Assembly: GCA_010093605.1 (NCBI GenBank)
Contig: MU004188.1
Coordinates: 754,341-818,340 of the forward strand
Source: Lophium mytilinum
Lineage: Eukaryota; Ascomycota; Dothideomycetes; Mytilinidiales; Mytilinidiaceae
Direction: 5' to 3'
Length of the DNA: 64,000 nt
Shown here: positions 9,501-20,785 of the stretch, in pieces
How the letters are laid out: each line of letters opens with the position of its first letter
Numbering within the stretch: the first letter of the stretch is position 1
The notes under the pieces: model-generated
The model's database searches: none
Told to the model about the DNA's origin: nothing
Seen by the model: the letters and a program-made list of their open reading frames with translations, nothing else
Translations under genes and position numbers: made by a program

Positions 9501-12500
9501 GAGATCTGATTGTGAGTTGCCAGGTCCAAGACAGCTACTTCTGAATCCTAACGATGAATAGATGATCGTCTTGGGCAACGTCAGCGGCCTACTCAACCTA
9601 ATTCTCTTTGTGTTTCTTCTCACCTTTCTTGCCGCAATATTCGCAGCTCAAATCTTTCGCGGAGAGATTCCAGAGACTGATGGCAGCGGAGACAATGTCC
9701 AAGCTCCTTTCTCGACCATCTACAATTCCTTCTTGGGGATGTATCAAATACTCTCAAGCGAAAATTGGACGACAATCATGTACGACGTCACCAACTATGA
9801 AGATTTTTTCAACACTGCTTGGATCGGAGCTGCGTTCTGCATTCTATGGTTTATATTTGCCAACTGTATGTTCAGTCCCGATTCTTTTGCATCAAGTGTG
9901 CTAAAGCATCGTAGTCATTGTGTTGAATATGTTTATTGCTGTCATCCAAGAGAATTTCGATGTCTCTGAAGATGAAAAACGGCTTCAGCAAGTCAAGGCC
10001 TTCCTCCAGAAACGAGATCACGGGATGGAATCTTCGTACGGGTAAGCAAGCTAACTCTACCTAATTTCCCACTTTCATATCTGATCTTAACACGCCCAGA
10101 AACTTGTCGCTCTCCACCATTTTCAAACTTGGACAGGCTAGTCGTAAGGACCCTCTAGACTATGGCACCGCTGCAACAGAAATGCTCCTGAAGGACGCTG
10201 TCGTCCGCGACTTTCTTGACGAGGGCGAAGAAGGCGTAAACAGCCCCAGCAGTGAAGAACCTCATCCCACGCTCCGACCAGCGCCTACAATAGTGGGAAC
10301 AGGCGTACTAAGCTCTTTATGGTCACGAGCAGTAAGGCGAATTACACATCATGAACCAAACCCATTCTACTCCTCGTTGGAATTCTCGCGAGCCTACGAA
10401 GACCTTGACCCTAGGCAAATGGCAAAAGAGGTTGTTACCGCGAGTGAACGCCGGAAGAAGGCCCAAAGAGAATACCTTCGGAAGCATCCAAGATACAACG
10501 TGTCGCTCTTTATGTTCGGACCTAACAATCCCATCCGTCGACTCTGCCAGCGATTTGTGGGTCCTGGTCGCGGTGGTGATCGCATTGAAGGTGTGGCCCC
10601 TTCCGTGCCCCTTTGGTATGGCTTTTCGGCGCTCATTTACGCGGCCATCATTGCCATGGTCCTTTTGGCCTGTGTCACTACGCCTGTCTATCAAAGGAAC
10701 TATTTCCTTACTCACGATTTCAGCGTCAAGAACTGGTTCGTCTTCACGGACATGGGGTTCGCAATCTTCTTCAGTGTCGAGGCCATCATCAAGGTGATTG
10801 CCGACGGCTTTTTCTGGACCCCAAATGCCTACTTCCGAGGCTCATGGGGATTTATCGATGGCATCGTGCTCATCACGCTTTGGATCAATGTTGGCACTTC
10901 TTTGTACAGTGAGGGCCAAGTAACACGAACGGTCGGTGCTTTCAAAGCGCTGCGAGCCCTTAGGCTCCTCAACGTCAGTGACAGTGCTAGGGATCATTTC
11001 CACTCGGTCATCGTCCGAGGAGGTTGGAAAGTCGTCTCAGTAAGCTCTCCTCTGCCGTAAACGAATACGGACACTGACGAAATTATAGGCTGCCTTCGTT
11101 TCGCTGAGCTTGCTCATTCCTTTTGCACTTTACGGGTTGAATCTATTCGTCGGCAGGATGCAAGCTTGTAACGATGACGGCTCCAACATCTTCGATCTTC
11201 GGGATTGTGTGGGAGAATACGACAGTTCACCCTACAATTGGAACGTCCTAGCCCCTCGTCAAGCCTCAAATTCCTACTTCGACTTTGACAACTTTGGAAA
11301 CTCTCTCTTCATTCTTTTCCAGATTGTGTCTCAGGAAGGATGGATTGATGTAATGTGGGCATCGGAAGGAATCACTGGCGTTTTCACTCAGCCTCAGCCA
11401 TTCGCTTCCCAGGGAAACGCTCTTTTCTTCGTTGTTTTCAACCTCCTCGGTGCTGTCTTCGTGTTGACATTGTTTGTCTCTGTCTTCATGCGAAATTACA
11501 CGGAGCAGACCGGCGTTGCCTTTCTCACTACGGATCAACGTTCGTGGCTTGAATTGAGGAAACTCTTACGGCAAATATCGCCGTCGAAAAGGCCATCGTC
11601 CAATAAACGGAGAGAGACGTGGGAAGAGTGGTGCTACCGCCGAGCGGTGCGGAAGACTGGCCGTTGGCAAAGATTCGTCACTTTCCTCCTGATATTGCAT
11701 CTCATCCTCCTCTGTTTGGAATGGTATCCAGGCGTCTTTGGATGGGATCGAGCACGAGGTATGTCCACATCAAGATTCAATAGTATTCTCGCTAATTTCT
11801 TTAGACTTCATATTCCTCTTCTTCACTGTGCTTTATATTGCCAACATAATCATTCGGATAATAGGCCTCACCTGGCAGAGGTTTCGCAAGAGTTCGTGGG
11901 ATATCTACTCCCTCTTTGCTGTCTCAGGAACCTTCATCACCTCCATTCTACTCCTATCCAACTTCAAGCAGTGGGTTTATGTACAACTCCACAAGTTATG
12001 CTTAGTGTCTATTGCGCTACTCCTAATACCACGAAACAACCAACTGGATCAGCTATTCAAGACAGCGGCAGCAAGTTTGAGCGCAATTATGAACTTGCTT
12101 GCTACATGGTTTGTTCTCTTCCTCGTCTACGCTATAGCCCTCACTCAGACTTTTGGACTCACGAGGTTCAACGAGAACGAAACTGGCAACGTCAATTTCA
12201 GGGATGTTCCGAAGGCCCTTATCCTTCTTTTCCGCATGAGTACCGGAGAAGGTTGGAATCAGATCATGGAAGACTTTGCTGGGGTGACGCCACCTTTCTG
12301 CACAGTCGGGAAACGATACTTTGACGGGGATTGCGGCAGTCCTGAATGGGCCAGAGCTCTATTCATCTCTTGGAACATACTGAGCATGTACATCTTCGTC
12401 AACTTGTTCGTCTCGCTCATATACGAGAGCTTCAGTTACGTGTATCAGAGAAGCAGCGGGCTGTCGGTCATCAGCCGAGAGGAGATTCGTCGATTCAAGC

Positions 12501-13639
12501 AGGCATGGGCCGAGTTTGATCCGAATGGAAGTGGGTACATATCAAAAGAAGTCTTCCCCAGACTGCTAGGAGTAAGTCATCAAACCGGAAACCCCCAACA
12601 CCTTTGCATAGCTAACACAATCTATAGGAACTGTCTGGTGTCTTCGAGATGAGAATTTACGATGGCGACTTCACCGTTCGCCGACTCATCGAAGATTGCA
12701 GTACCGCCAGGAGGCAGTCCGGGCTCCCTGTGGAGGGGCATGATCCAGCGCCTGAGATTGACCTTGCCAAACTCAATCGTCGTCTAGCCGAGCTACCACA
12801 GTTAGAGATTCGAAAAAGAAGGGCGCGCATGAATACGTTCTACGAAGAAGTGCTGGTTTCAAGCGATCCTGACAAGGGCATTGCATTCAACGCACTTCTC
12901 ATGATCCTAGCTCATTACAAGGTCATCAACGACAACAAAAGCTTGAGGTAAGCGAAGTCCCCAGCATGTGCTTGCACAGCCGACTAACGTGATCATTACC
13001 AGACTGGAAGAGTTCCTTCGCCGTCGAGCGCGCCTTCAGCGTGTAGAAGAGGCCGTACGTCGAAATGTGGTCGTGGGGTTCTTTGATACCCTCTTCTGGG
13101 CTCGCAAATTCCGCCGCGCTCAAGACATCAAGAACTCAGGACGCATGACACAAGTGCCACAGTTCACGGTGCCGGAGATCTTCGTGGATGACGAAGACAT
13201 CACCAACGCGCAACGCGCCCATCCACCTGGCATCAGTCCGTTGCTCTCACCAGTCGACCTGTCCCCACTCGACCATGACTGGCGCGCAACAGGCAGCGAT
13301 CTCACGTCGCCGTCGCCACCAGCGGATATGTCACTGCGCAGCCGTGCAAACTCCATCCAAGTCTCGCCAAGCGCATCTCCAACCCGAGCGGGATTCTCAA
13401 CTTCTCCAGCGGGGTCGCCATACAATGCTCCTGCAGACGGCAGACCAGCAGACTGGCAATTCGCCACAGCCCTCAGCCGGCCGCCAAGTCCGCTCGAGGT
13501 AGACCCCGGGCCAGCTGGAGCACGCAGCAGGGCCAACAGCAGCGTCAGCGCACAAGACGTTTTGGAGGTGCTGGACAACTCGGCGTGGGGCGAGAGCATT
13601 CGGCGCAGTTTCACGCTGCGACGGCCTCCAGGACGGTGA
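6554..13639 (+). CDS. CCH1: Cch1 voltage-gated calcium channel alpha subunit, 13 exons
   Basis: This is the pore-forming subunit of the fungal high-affinity plasma-membrane Ca2+ channel, which works with Mid1. Exons: 6554-8263, 8318-8759, 8809-8855, 8903-8979, 9039-9208, 9261-9511, 9562-9865, 9915-10041, 10100-11039, 11089-11758, 11805-12571, 12628-12947, 13003-13639. All junctions keep phase and give 2153 residues, normal for the family. About 350 disordered residues precede four six-helix repeats. Pore-loop residues are N698 (SSNTYSD), E966 (SSENWTT), E1439 (SQEGWID) and E1728 (TGEGWNQ). An EF-hand-like loop (DPNGSGYISKEV, from about 1818) follows repeat IV; its twelfth position is Val instead of Glu. 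A Ser/Pro-rich tail ends the protein. The acceptor of exon 6 is the least certain junction: a TGAG acceptor preserves frame, while the TTTTAG four bases upstream would not. Confidence 0.97.
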
Positions 13640-15576
13640 GGCAGGCCGTTTGCTCAAGCACTTTTCTTTGTCGCAGCATGATGTTTTACGGAGGCCGATG
13701 TTTGGCCATGGGGCATGATCTACGCCGGGGGCTTGGGGCTGGGCAGGGTGGAGGAACGTGATAACGGAGGGCAGGAGCAAGGGCCGTGGAAACAGCGGCC
13801 GTGCATGCGGGCTGCCCGTGGTTGTCTACGAGGAAGAAGGGTATGACGGGACGGGCTTGGAGCGTTTGGGCGTCGGTATTTGCACATATGGGCTTGTACA
13901 TGTACATGTACAACAAGAACGGAGGGGCGCGGCCTGCACGTATTGGAGGTGTTGGGACTAGGGGGTGGCAGGCCAGTGTAGAGCGAGGAGATTCATGTCT
14001 TTGGCAGCATAGCGACGGCGTTTGACAGGCTAGAATATTACCTATATAGGCTCAAGTGTGTTGGACAGGGAGAATGTGTGCTGCGACGTGTGCCTCTCTG
14101 CGCGTTACCCCCTTAGAGACGCGTCTAACCCGCCAGGGCGTCGTCCTGGGACCATGGTCCATGGCTTGCTGGTGGAGCCGAGAGCCGGCAGTAGAAGCAT
14201 GCGCGTCTTACGCGTGTTTGAGGACGCCATTTCGAGAAAACAGCTGCCATAATACAAAATGGACATCTCGTGATGTGTCTACTGCCTACGGAATACTATC
14301 AACGCAACGGATAGGACATCCACTAGCACAGCACGCAAAATGCCGTGTCTCAGCACGCCTCTATCGCGGTCTCCGGCTGGGTAGTCTTCACTCCGGCTTC
14401 AGTCAGCCAGTAGTGGCCAGCACCCCTAGATACGTACCTCCAGTCACTATCACGGGCAGTTCCACCGCAACCACACTAGCATGAATGTGAATGCTCTCCT
14501 GAAAAAGCGTCCTGTTCCGGCCACTGCCAGGCCACCGTGTTAGAAAGCGCAGCCGGCTATCCGTTCTCTCGCAGCGAACTGCTGATCGCGGCCGCCTCTC
14601 CGTCAATACATTGCTGTCGGCTGTTGGCTGGCTCGCGCGTGTGCTGTGTGTCGGGGCTCTCTTCCGCCTGGTGCATGGTGAAACGGGCGCTGGAACGCGG
14701 GCGGCGCGGGCGTCTCAAGGCTGCTGGGATTGCTCGGACGGCGGCGGTGGTGCTTCCAATTGCTCGCCGCGCACACGACACAGGCCGCACGTCAGAAGGC
14801 GGGCCAAGCGTGTCGTGTCCTGCAACCGGTCCATGGGCCCCACCGCACCTTTTTCCCTCGCTTTGACGGCTGCGGCGTGGTGACACGCCCAGCCCAGGGA
14901 GAACAGACAGGAGACCCGTATCGACGTGGTTAGGGGTGCTGTGGATGTGGGAGAGGTATTTTCAATATAAGCCCGGCTGAGTCGCTCGTTCGTTGGCGGC
15001 CCCTCTCTCCACTCCTTGGTTGCGAGTTGATTGAGAGATTGATATTTGCCAGCTGTGCTGAATTTCATCCCTTCATTCTTGAGGATAGCGTGGCTGAGTG
15101 GTACTTTAATTCCTGCGTCTGATACCTTACCCATTACTACTTGACTCTCGCTCTCTGCTACTCCCTTCCTTCCCTCTCTTCGTTTGCTCTTCTCCACTCT
15201 TTTGCGACTTCTGAGAAGTCCCGCTCCCCGTTCCGCACGTCGTTGCTGGGTTGATCATCAATATTGGATCGACGTTCCACACGGCCAGCCACCACGCTCG
15301 CTGCCCACATTCTTCAACACCACACCACACCACACCGCGGCCAGCAGGACCTGCGTCGCGCTTCCCCTCGCTACAGCTACCTCTTCTCCGACGCCCGGGC
15401 CGGGACACCAAACAACAGCCACCAGCTACCGCTGCTCCGATCGCTGAAACTACGCCATCGACCGCGATATATATCTGTCGTCCATCCCATCCCTAAGAAA
15501 GCAAAGCAAGAAGTAGCACCGTCTACCACCACCAACCTCTACTTCCAACTATCCTAAACGATAATACACCGCTACA
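13640..15576. other. Long intergenic region
   Basis: It holds the CCH1 3' flank and the upstream region of the small gene at 15577. Many short GC-rich frames exist on both strands, but none has a domain, codon structure or splice pattern I can support. A TATA-like sequence (caatataagc, about 14962) lies 600 bases before the next start. A short alternating run, acatgtacatgtac, occurs at about 13898. C-rich leader-like sequence precedes the next ORF. Confidence 0.45.
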
Positions 15577-15933
15577 ATGCGCACCCATACCCGCTTCCAA
15601 CCCCTCCGCACCCCCTCGCTGCGCCGCCTACGCACCGCCTTCTCCCCACCCCGCGGCCCCCGCTCTGCCTCCAGCAGCACCGCCTCGTCCACACGTACTA
15701 CTTCGCCGCTCACGCGCACCTCGTCGCCAGACTCGCACTTCAGCGCCGCTTCCTCGACCACGTCGTCGCTGCGCGCGCTGCTGCTCCTGCGCCGCAAGCC
15801 TAGCAGCCTGGATCTCGAGATGGAGGAGGAGCGGCGCAGCTTTGGCGTTGAGTTGGGGATGCTGGAGCCACGGCCGAGCGGGGAGGCGAGGGGGATGGGA
15901 GGGATTTTCGAGGTGTTGGACGGGAGGGTTTAG
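15577..15933 (+). CDS. Small Ser/Arg/Thr-rich hypothetical protein, 118 aa
   Basis: I do not recognise it. The first 60 residues are very basic and Ser/Thr-rich (MRTHTRFQPLRTPSLRRLRT), which could act as a mitochondrial presequence or be disordered. A short leucine run (LRALLLLRRK) and an acidic segment (LEMEEERRSFGVELGML) follow. The C-terminus is Gly-rich and ends in GIFEVLDGRV. It is preceded by a long C-rich leader typical of expressed fungal genes. An opposite-strand frame (15628-15942) overlaps it and looks like a shadow. GC bias alone could keep the frame open, so confidence is moderate. Confidence 0.5.
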   Translation: MRTHTRFQPLRTPSLRRLRTAFSPPRGPRSASSSTASSTRTTSPLTRTSSPDSHFSAASSTTSSLRALLLLRRKPSSLDLEMEEERRSFGVELGMLEPRPSGEARGMGGIFEVLDGRV

Positions 15934-16646
15934 AGGAGTCACGTGGATGATGTTAGGGTTGTGCGCGGCGCGCAGCCAAGAGTGGTCAGAGAGGCTGGAA
16001 GATTGCGGAGATTGGAGAAGTCGAAACGATGATGAGGTTGAAGCGTGACGTGGAGGATGGGGATCGGATGATGGACAGGGGTTGGGGGGATGGTGGAGGG
16101 CTTGGCGTTTCAGCTTTGCTTGAGGGAGATGGGGGTTGGATCGTCGAGACGAACATCATTCAGCACGCTTCAGCTTTGCGGCGCTGGTATAACGAAAGGA
16201 TGAGTCACCGGCGCAAGGGATTTTTAGATGTTACATATTCTGTTCATGATATGAAGGAGTACTTTTGGGGTGTAATGAAGGGGTCTTGGTATGGTTGGAT
16301 GGTTCAACCGTGTTTATTTGATGGAGTATTGGGATTTGGTGTATCTTTCTCTTACTCTTTCAGTCTTTTTTTTCCGTCTTGGGATTCGAGAGGGGTGGGT
16401 GGACTGTAGAGAGGGGGAAATATACCCGTTCGTTCCTTTCAAAAAAACGTCTGGACCTGTGATGACGGAGAATTTGCACTTAGCTGTGGTTCAGCGCGGT
16501 CTGAAAGGACTCTAGCTCGCCCCAAACAGCAAGTCCACATCGGTTACGGGATTTTGGGAAGTATATTGGAGGATATCCTCATGCCGTGGTAAGTAGCATA
16601 AGCAAGTTCGTTTCAGTCGTCTAGGCAGCTTCGACTGATGCCTAGT
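15934..16646. other. Intergenic, convergent 3' flanks
   Basis: This lies between the small plus-strand ORF and a minus-strand gene. G-rich sequence with short frames is present; no gene is supported. Confidence 0.45.
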
Positions 16647-18275
16647 TCAGTTCCAGTCGTCAAGCCCGCCGTTCATGCCCACCCAGCGGCCTACGCCCGT
16701 ATTCCAGCCCGGCCAGTAAGCGTTAGAGGTGTTCTCGTTTGCGGCCTCGTGCTCAGCCCACAGCATGTCGAACTCCAAGCTCGTCGTTAGCAAGACCGCA
16801 TCCAGAGTATCTTCTTCCAATTCATCTGAGTACGGCCCATATCCCTCTGAACCGTCCCATCCGCCCGTTGGGGATAGGCTGACATCTTCAAGGCCTTCTT
16901 CTGCGCTCACAGGCCCTGACCAGCGCATCGGATAGTCGGAGAGGTAGTCTGGAGTCCTGAGGCTATTTCCGTGCTCGTCATTATGGCAGTCATACGCCAC
17001 GATCCATCCGATCTCTTTATGGGGTAATACATCGATGACTCTCAGCCCCCGTTGCCCCAACAGCTCTCCTTTTTTCAGCAGGGTTTTTCTCATCTCCATC
17101 GTTTGCAGCTTCAAGTGCTGTTGCAACCTGTCAATCGGCATCCCTTGATCCTCTTCGTGATACTTCATCCAGCCCGGTCGTCTCACTTCCATGTGTAATG
17201 CCAATCTTTCAACTTTGATGCCCGATCGCAGAACCTCGGAAATCCAGTGAGGAGAAGGAATCCAAACCCCATCTTCTGAGCTCCAGTACCAGGGCATAGG
17301 TGTCTCCAAGATCCAAGGAGAAGTAATGGCTTCTTCAATGTCGTCGAGTTCCGCACAGTATGCTACGGCTCCGAGTTCTAGATCGCTCAGCTGTAACGTC
17401 GAGATCATCCCCAAGAGTCGTGCCCAGTCCTCATCCACAGGGACATGGCAGGAGCAAGGGCTCAATTCGACGAATAGGCCGATTTTCCGAATGCTCTCCA
17501 ATGCCCCAGTCGGACGATCGTGCAAAAACGCCAAACAAACCGAAGCAGGCCAGCCAGTGAGATGGTCGTAGAAGCAGAACGTGTTGTACTTATAGAAGAC
17601 CTCGGCCGCTTCGCGATATACCTGCTTTGAGACGGAGAGCAAGCTGAGCTGGACTCCAGGTTTGCATTCTTGACAAGGCCCGTCGAAGGATTTGTCTCTG
17701 CACTGATCGCACTTCTCGCAGCAATCCGGCTCAGGCGGCTCATGCACGTCCCAGATACTGTGCTCGAACTCGCTCCAGATACTATGCTGCCCCTCAAACT
17801 CCTCTATATCCACCTTGCTGTCACACTTCTTCTCGCAGGGCATCATCAAAGCATCTTGGCCATACGTCGCGAGTTGGTGCACACCCATTCTGCAGCATGG
17901 GCGTGCAGGAACGGGAGGCTTTCCCTTCTCTATCCGTTCCTGTCGCTTCGTCGCTTCTTTTGCTGAGATCTGCACACCAAACGTGTTGCGAGACCGAACT
18001 TCTGCGCAAAGAAGCCGCCACATCTTTTGGTGCTTACTCATCGGAACTGTAGACACATGGCACAAGCGGGCCACGATATGTATCTGATCGTATATGAGGG
18101 CATAGCCGTAGATGCGATCACGGAGCTCGCGAGGCAAGTCGAGAAAGCGAAACGGTTGATCGGAAGATAACGCTGCCATAGGCGGAGAGGCTTCTTTCTT
18201 CGACGGGGCTTCACAACGAAATATGAAGGCCGAATTAGGTAGAGAGGACATCTTATCCTGTAGTGATCGCAACAT
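16647..18275 (-). CDS. LPRELRDRIY-motif (2EXR/F-box-like) protein, 542 aa
   Basis: Near residue 40 the motif RFLDLPRELRDRIYGYAL opens an F-box-like or 2EXR-type segment found in very large fungal families of unknown biochemical role; some are thought to be adaptor-like. A Cys-rich insertion (about residues 125-205, with CCRMG, CEKKC, CCEKCDQC and CQEC) could bind metal. The block LSLLSVSKQVYREAAEVFY, then FCFYDHLTGWPAS, is the conserved middle of the family. The C-terminal third is acidic. An alternative start at codon 9 (MSSLPNS, 18251) has A at -3 and is equally plausible. The next minus-strand gene is a shorter paralogue lacking most of the Cys insertion, so the two look like an old tandem duplication. 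Confidence 0.85.
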   Translation of the reverse strand: MLRSLQDKMSSLPNSAFIFRCEAPSKKEASPPMAALSSDQPFRFLDLPRELRDRIYGYALIYDQIHIVARLCHVSTVPMSKHQKMWRLLCAEVRSRNTFGVQISAKEATKRQERIEKGKPPVPARPCCRMGVHQLATYGQDALMMPCEKKCDSKVDIEEFEGQHSIWSEFEHSIWDVHEPPEPDCCEKCDQCRDKSFDGPCQECKPGVQLSLLSVSKQVYREAAEVFYKYNTFCFYDHLTGWPASVCLAFLHDRPTGALESIRKIGLFVELSPCSCHVPVDEDWARLLGMISTLQLSDLELGAVAYCAELDDIEEAITSPWILETPMPWYWSSEDGVWIPSPHWISEVLRSGIKVERLALHMEVRRPGWMKYHEEDQGMPIDRLQQHLKLQTMEMRKTLLKKGELLGQRGLRVIDVLPHKEIGWIVAYDCHNDEHGNSLRTPDYLSDYPMRWSGPVSAEEGLEDVSLSPTGGWDGSEGYGPYSDELEEDTLDAVLLTTSLEFDMLWAEHEAANENTSNAYWPGWNTGVGRWVGMNGGLDDWN

Positions 18276-18911
18276 GAAGCAGGCCGGATCAAGTGAAGAC
18301 CATAGCGGGATGACTGTACGAGTCGGGGTTGTCGTGTTGTTCGAGGGTCGAATCCAACGGAAGCCGAGCGTGAAGTGTAGGTGTATGACAGTGTCAGCGC
18401 TTGCCTCGACCTCTGGAAGATGGAGTCACCCGGCCAGGTCAATGACTGTGCTTGAAATTTTGGTGAGTGGAGGATGGAGTGAAGAAGAGAGGTGGAGAAG
18501 AGATACCTGTCGTATAGATAAAGTTGTCGGAGACGCTACCGGCACGCTAGTCTAACTTGGGCCGGTGACCCCGTGGTTGAGCAAAAGGAATAGCTTCGAT
18601 TCTATATCTTATGATAAGTGCACTGATCTAGCAGTGAGATCAATCGATAGTAAAGATATAGACATGAGGCTTTACTCTCACGACCTGTCTCTACCTACCA
18701 TGGCCTTCTCTACTACGACACATCCACGTTCGTTCCTCAATTACGGCCACCTCTATCACAGTCGTCTTAATCTGACTTCTCCGTGCCGATTCCCAAGTCC
18801 TCAACTACCAGATCATCCAGCTTCAGGATTTCCGCACCCTCATCCCCAACATCTCTTTCCAAGACTCTACCATAACTTTAACTCATGTTTACCATCCTCC
18901 GAAACATACAT
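18276..18911. other. Spacer between the two tandem paralogues
   Basis: It contains the promoter of the 542-residue gene and the 3' flank of the next. Weak open frames (18223-18555, 18565-18915) have no recognisable features. Confidence 0.45.
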
Positions 18912-19979
18912 CTAACCCTCTCCATCCTCCCGGGGTAACCAGCTCACCCCCTTCTCATCATCAAAGCTCCAAAACTTGTGACACCATCTTTGTCCCGCAA
19001 CATGACTCTTCCGCCTCAACCCACGATTCCCTACAAGCCTCTCCCCATTCCTTAGCAACCTTTTCCTCAGCGCTATCAAGAGCTTCTCCATCGCACTCGG
19101 CACACAATGTCTCCCCTTAATTCTGTCGTCAAAGCTCACACCCGATATCGACCGACCGACTTTAAATGTCAACTTCAGCCTCTTGACCTGAACTCCCGAA
19201 TCTAAGACCGTCTCGATCCACTTGGGAGGCGGTCTCCACCGCGTTCCATCAACAGCTATCCCCAGCCTCCCTAGTACCCAGCCCTCATCCCAAGCATCCC
19301 CAAACAGCCCCCGTACATCAAGTTCCAGGTAATCCAGCTGCATTTCGTCTCGCACCTTCGCCCAAAGCTCCGCCCAGTCGCCGTGCGTGGGCTCATGGCA
19401 TCCACAATCCAACCGGCCCGCACTCAAACTTAATGCTCGAATATGACCCATCCATCCCGGTCGGTCTCGCAAGAACGCTAGGCAGGCAGAAGCCGGCCAG
19501 CCGGTGTAGTAATCATGGAAGTAAAATGTGTTGCGCCTGTAGAAGACCTCAGCCGCTTCAACTCGGAACTGTCTCGAGACGGAAAGTAGCCCGATATCCA
19601 CCTCATCGTCGCAGCTCTCGTTCATCCGGGAGTCTGTGGACCCCGACGGGTCGGGCGAGTAGGTTGCGCGCGAGCAGGTGTTGATTTCGCACCAGGGGTC
19701 TAGGAGGCCGAGGGCGTCTTCGTTGTTTGTGGGCTCCGGGGCACATTCTATGGGGAATGTGGCACGGAAGCGGACGTGGGCGAATTGGACCGGGTTTACT
19801 CGTGTGCTGCTAGGTGCAGGGCATAGCTGCGTCCTGATGTGGATGTTGGGCCAGACAAGCGCGTAGCTGTAGATTCGGTCGCGGAGCTCGCGGGGGAGCT
19901 TTAGGAAGGGGGTTTGTTGGTTTGGTGATGGTGGTGCCGCTTCTAGGGGCGGAGAAGATGGGGTTGGTGGTGTAGACAT
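18912..19979 (-). CDS. LPRELRDRIY-motif protein, 355 aa, paralogue of its neighbour
   Basis: The frame is open from 20072, but I prefer the ATG at 19979 (MSTPPTPSSPP), which leads straight into a Pro/Ser linker and FLKLPRELRDRIYSYALVW. It shares with the preceding gene the order LPRELRDRIY, then LLSVSRQFRVEAAEVFYRRNTF, then TGWPASACLAFLRDRPG, then a C-x-C-H pair (DCGCHEP) and a dW(A)xL block. Only a small part of the Cys-rich insertion of its paralogue is present. Function is unknown. The same-strand tandem arrangement 636 bases apart supports local duplication followed by strong divergence. Confidence 0.83.
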   Translation of the reverse strand: MSTPPTPSSPPLEAAPPSPNQQTPFLKLPRELRDRIYSYALVWPNIHIRTQLCPAPSSTRVNPVQFAHVRFRATFPIECAPEPTNNEDALGLLDPWCEINTCSRATYSPDPSGSTDSRMNESCDDEVDIGLLSVSRQFRVEAAEVFYRRNTFYFHDYYTGWPASACLAFLRDRPGWMGHIRALSLSAGRLDCGCHEPTHGDWAELWAKVRDEMQLDYLELDVRGLFGDAWDEGWVLGRLGIAVDGTRWRPPPKWIETVLDSGVQVKRLKLTFKVGRSISGVSFDDRIKGRHCVPSAMEKLLIALRKRLLRNGERLVGNRGLRRKSHVAGQRWCHKFWSFDDEKGVSWLPREDGEG

Positions 19980-20145
19980 GGTGTCGGAAGAGTTGGAGAG
20001 AAGGAAAGAGGAATGAACTTGATATGTAGAAAGAAGGTTGTAATGTTGGTACGCGCTGCTGGTCCTGTGCATTGGAGCTCAAACGTATGAGCAAACATAA
20101 GAGCAATCACTTGATCTTTGCAAGTCTTGCTATGCACCAGTCGTT

Positions 20146-20635
20146 AACACCGTTTGAGGCGGCTCAGCGAGTTTTCTGATCAATCAAAAGGGAGCACTCA
20201 CCTCTGGATTGAGTTCTTGATAATAGGCCGAAGGACTTCAGACGGTGGCGTCTAAGTGTATGCTGATAGTAAAGTTAGTACGCACGGCTGGTCCTGTATG
20301 TTAGTGCTCTTGTTGATAAAAGCAAGTCCCTTGTGTCTACTAGTATTTGACAGCGTTAGGTGGCTCAGCAAGTCTCCTAATCAATCAAAATGAAATACTC
20401 ACCTCTGGATTGAATGGGTCGAAGGACTTCAGACGGTGGCGTATTCTTGTATACTGACGGTAATATTAGTACGCGTGGCTGATCAAGGCTGTAGCTGTTA
20501 TGAACAAGTCCCTTACATGTACCAGTCGTTGACAGCGTCTGAGGTGGCTGGGCGAGTTTACTGATCAGTCAAAAGGAAGTCCTCGCCTCCGATTTGACCC
20601 GTTGTTAATATGCCGGAGGCCTTCAGACGGTGGCG
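20146..20635. repeat. Three-copy ~190-bp satellite with inverted-repeat ends
   Basis: Three head-to-tail units carry the same anchors. Unit starts are caccgtttgaggcggctcag (about 20146), cagcgttaggtggctcag (about 20351) and cagcgtctgaggtggctg (about 20532). Each unit then has tgatcaatcaaaa and cacctctggatt-like sequence and ends in cttcagacggtggcg (20236, 20427, 20621). The end is the reverse complement of the start consensus, so each roughly 105-base core can fold into a hairpin. The spacers also share agtacgcnnggctgatc-like sequence. Periods are about 190 and 194. Related single pieces occur elsewhere in the window. Confidence 0.8.
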
Positions 20636-20785
20636 TCCAAGTGTAAATCACATAGAAGTATTTCAGCAAGCGGGACGGTTGAAAATATCTGTATTCAACC
20701 ATAGTATGAGACCCATAACCAGAAGGCCCTCTTCCTATCCCAAAAACTCCCAAAAGACCCCGAGATGTACCCGCTTGAACTACGT

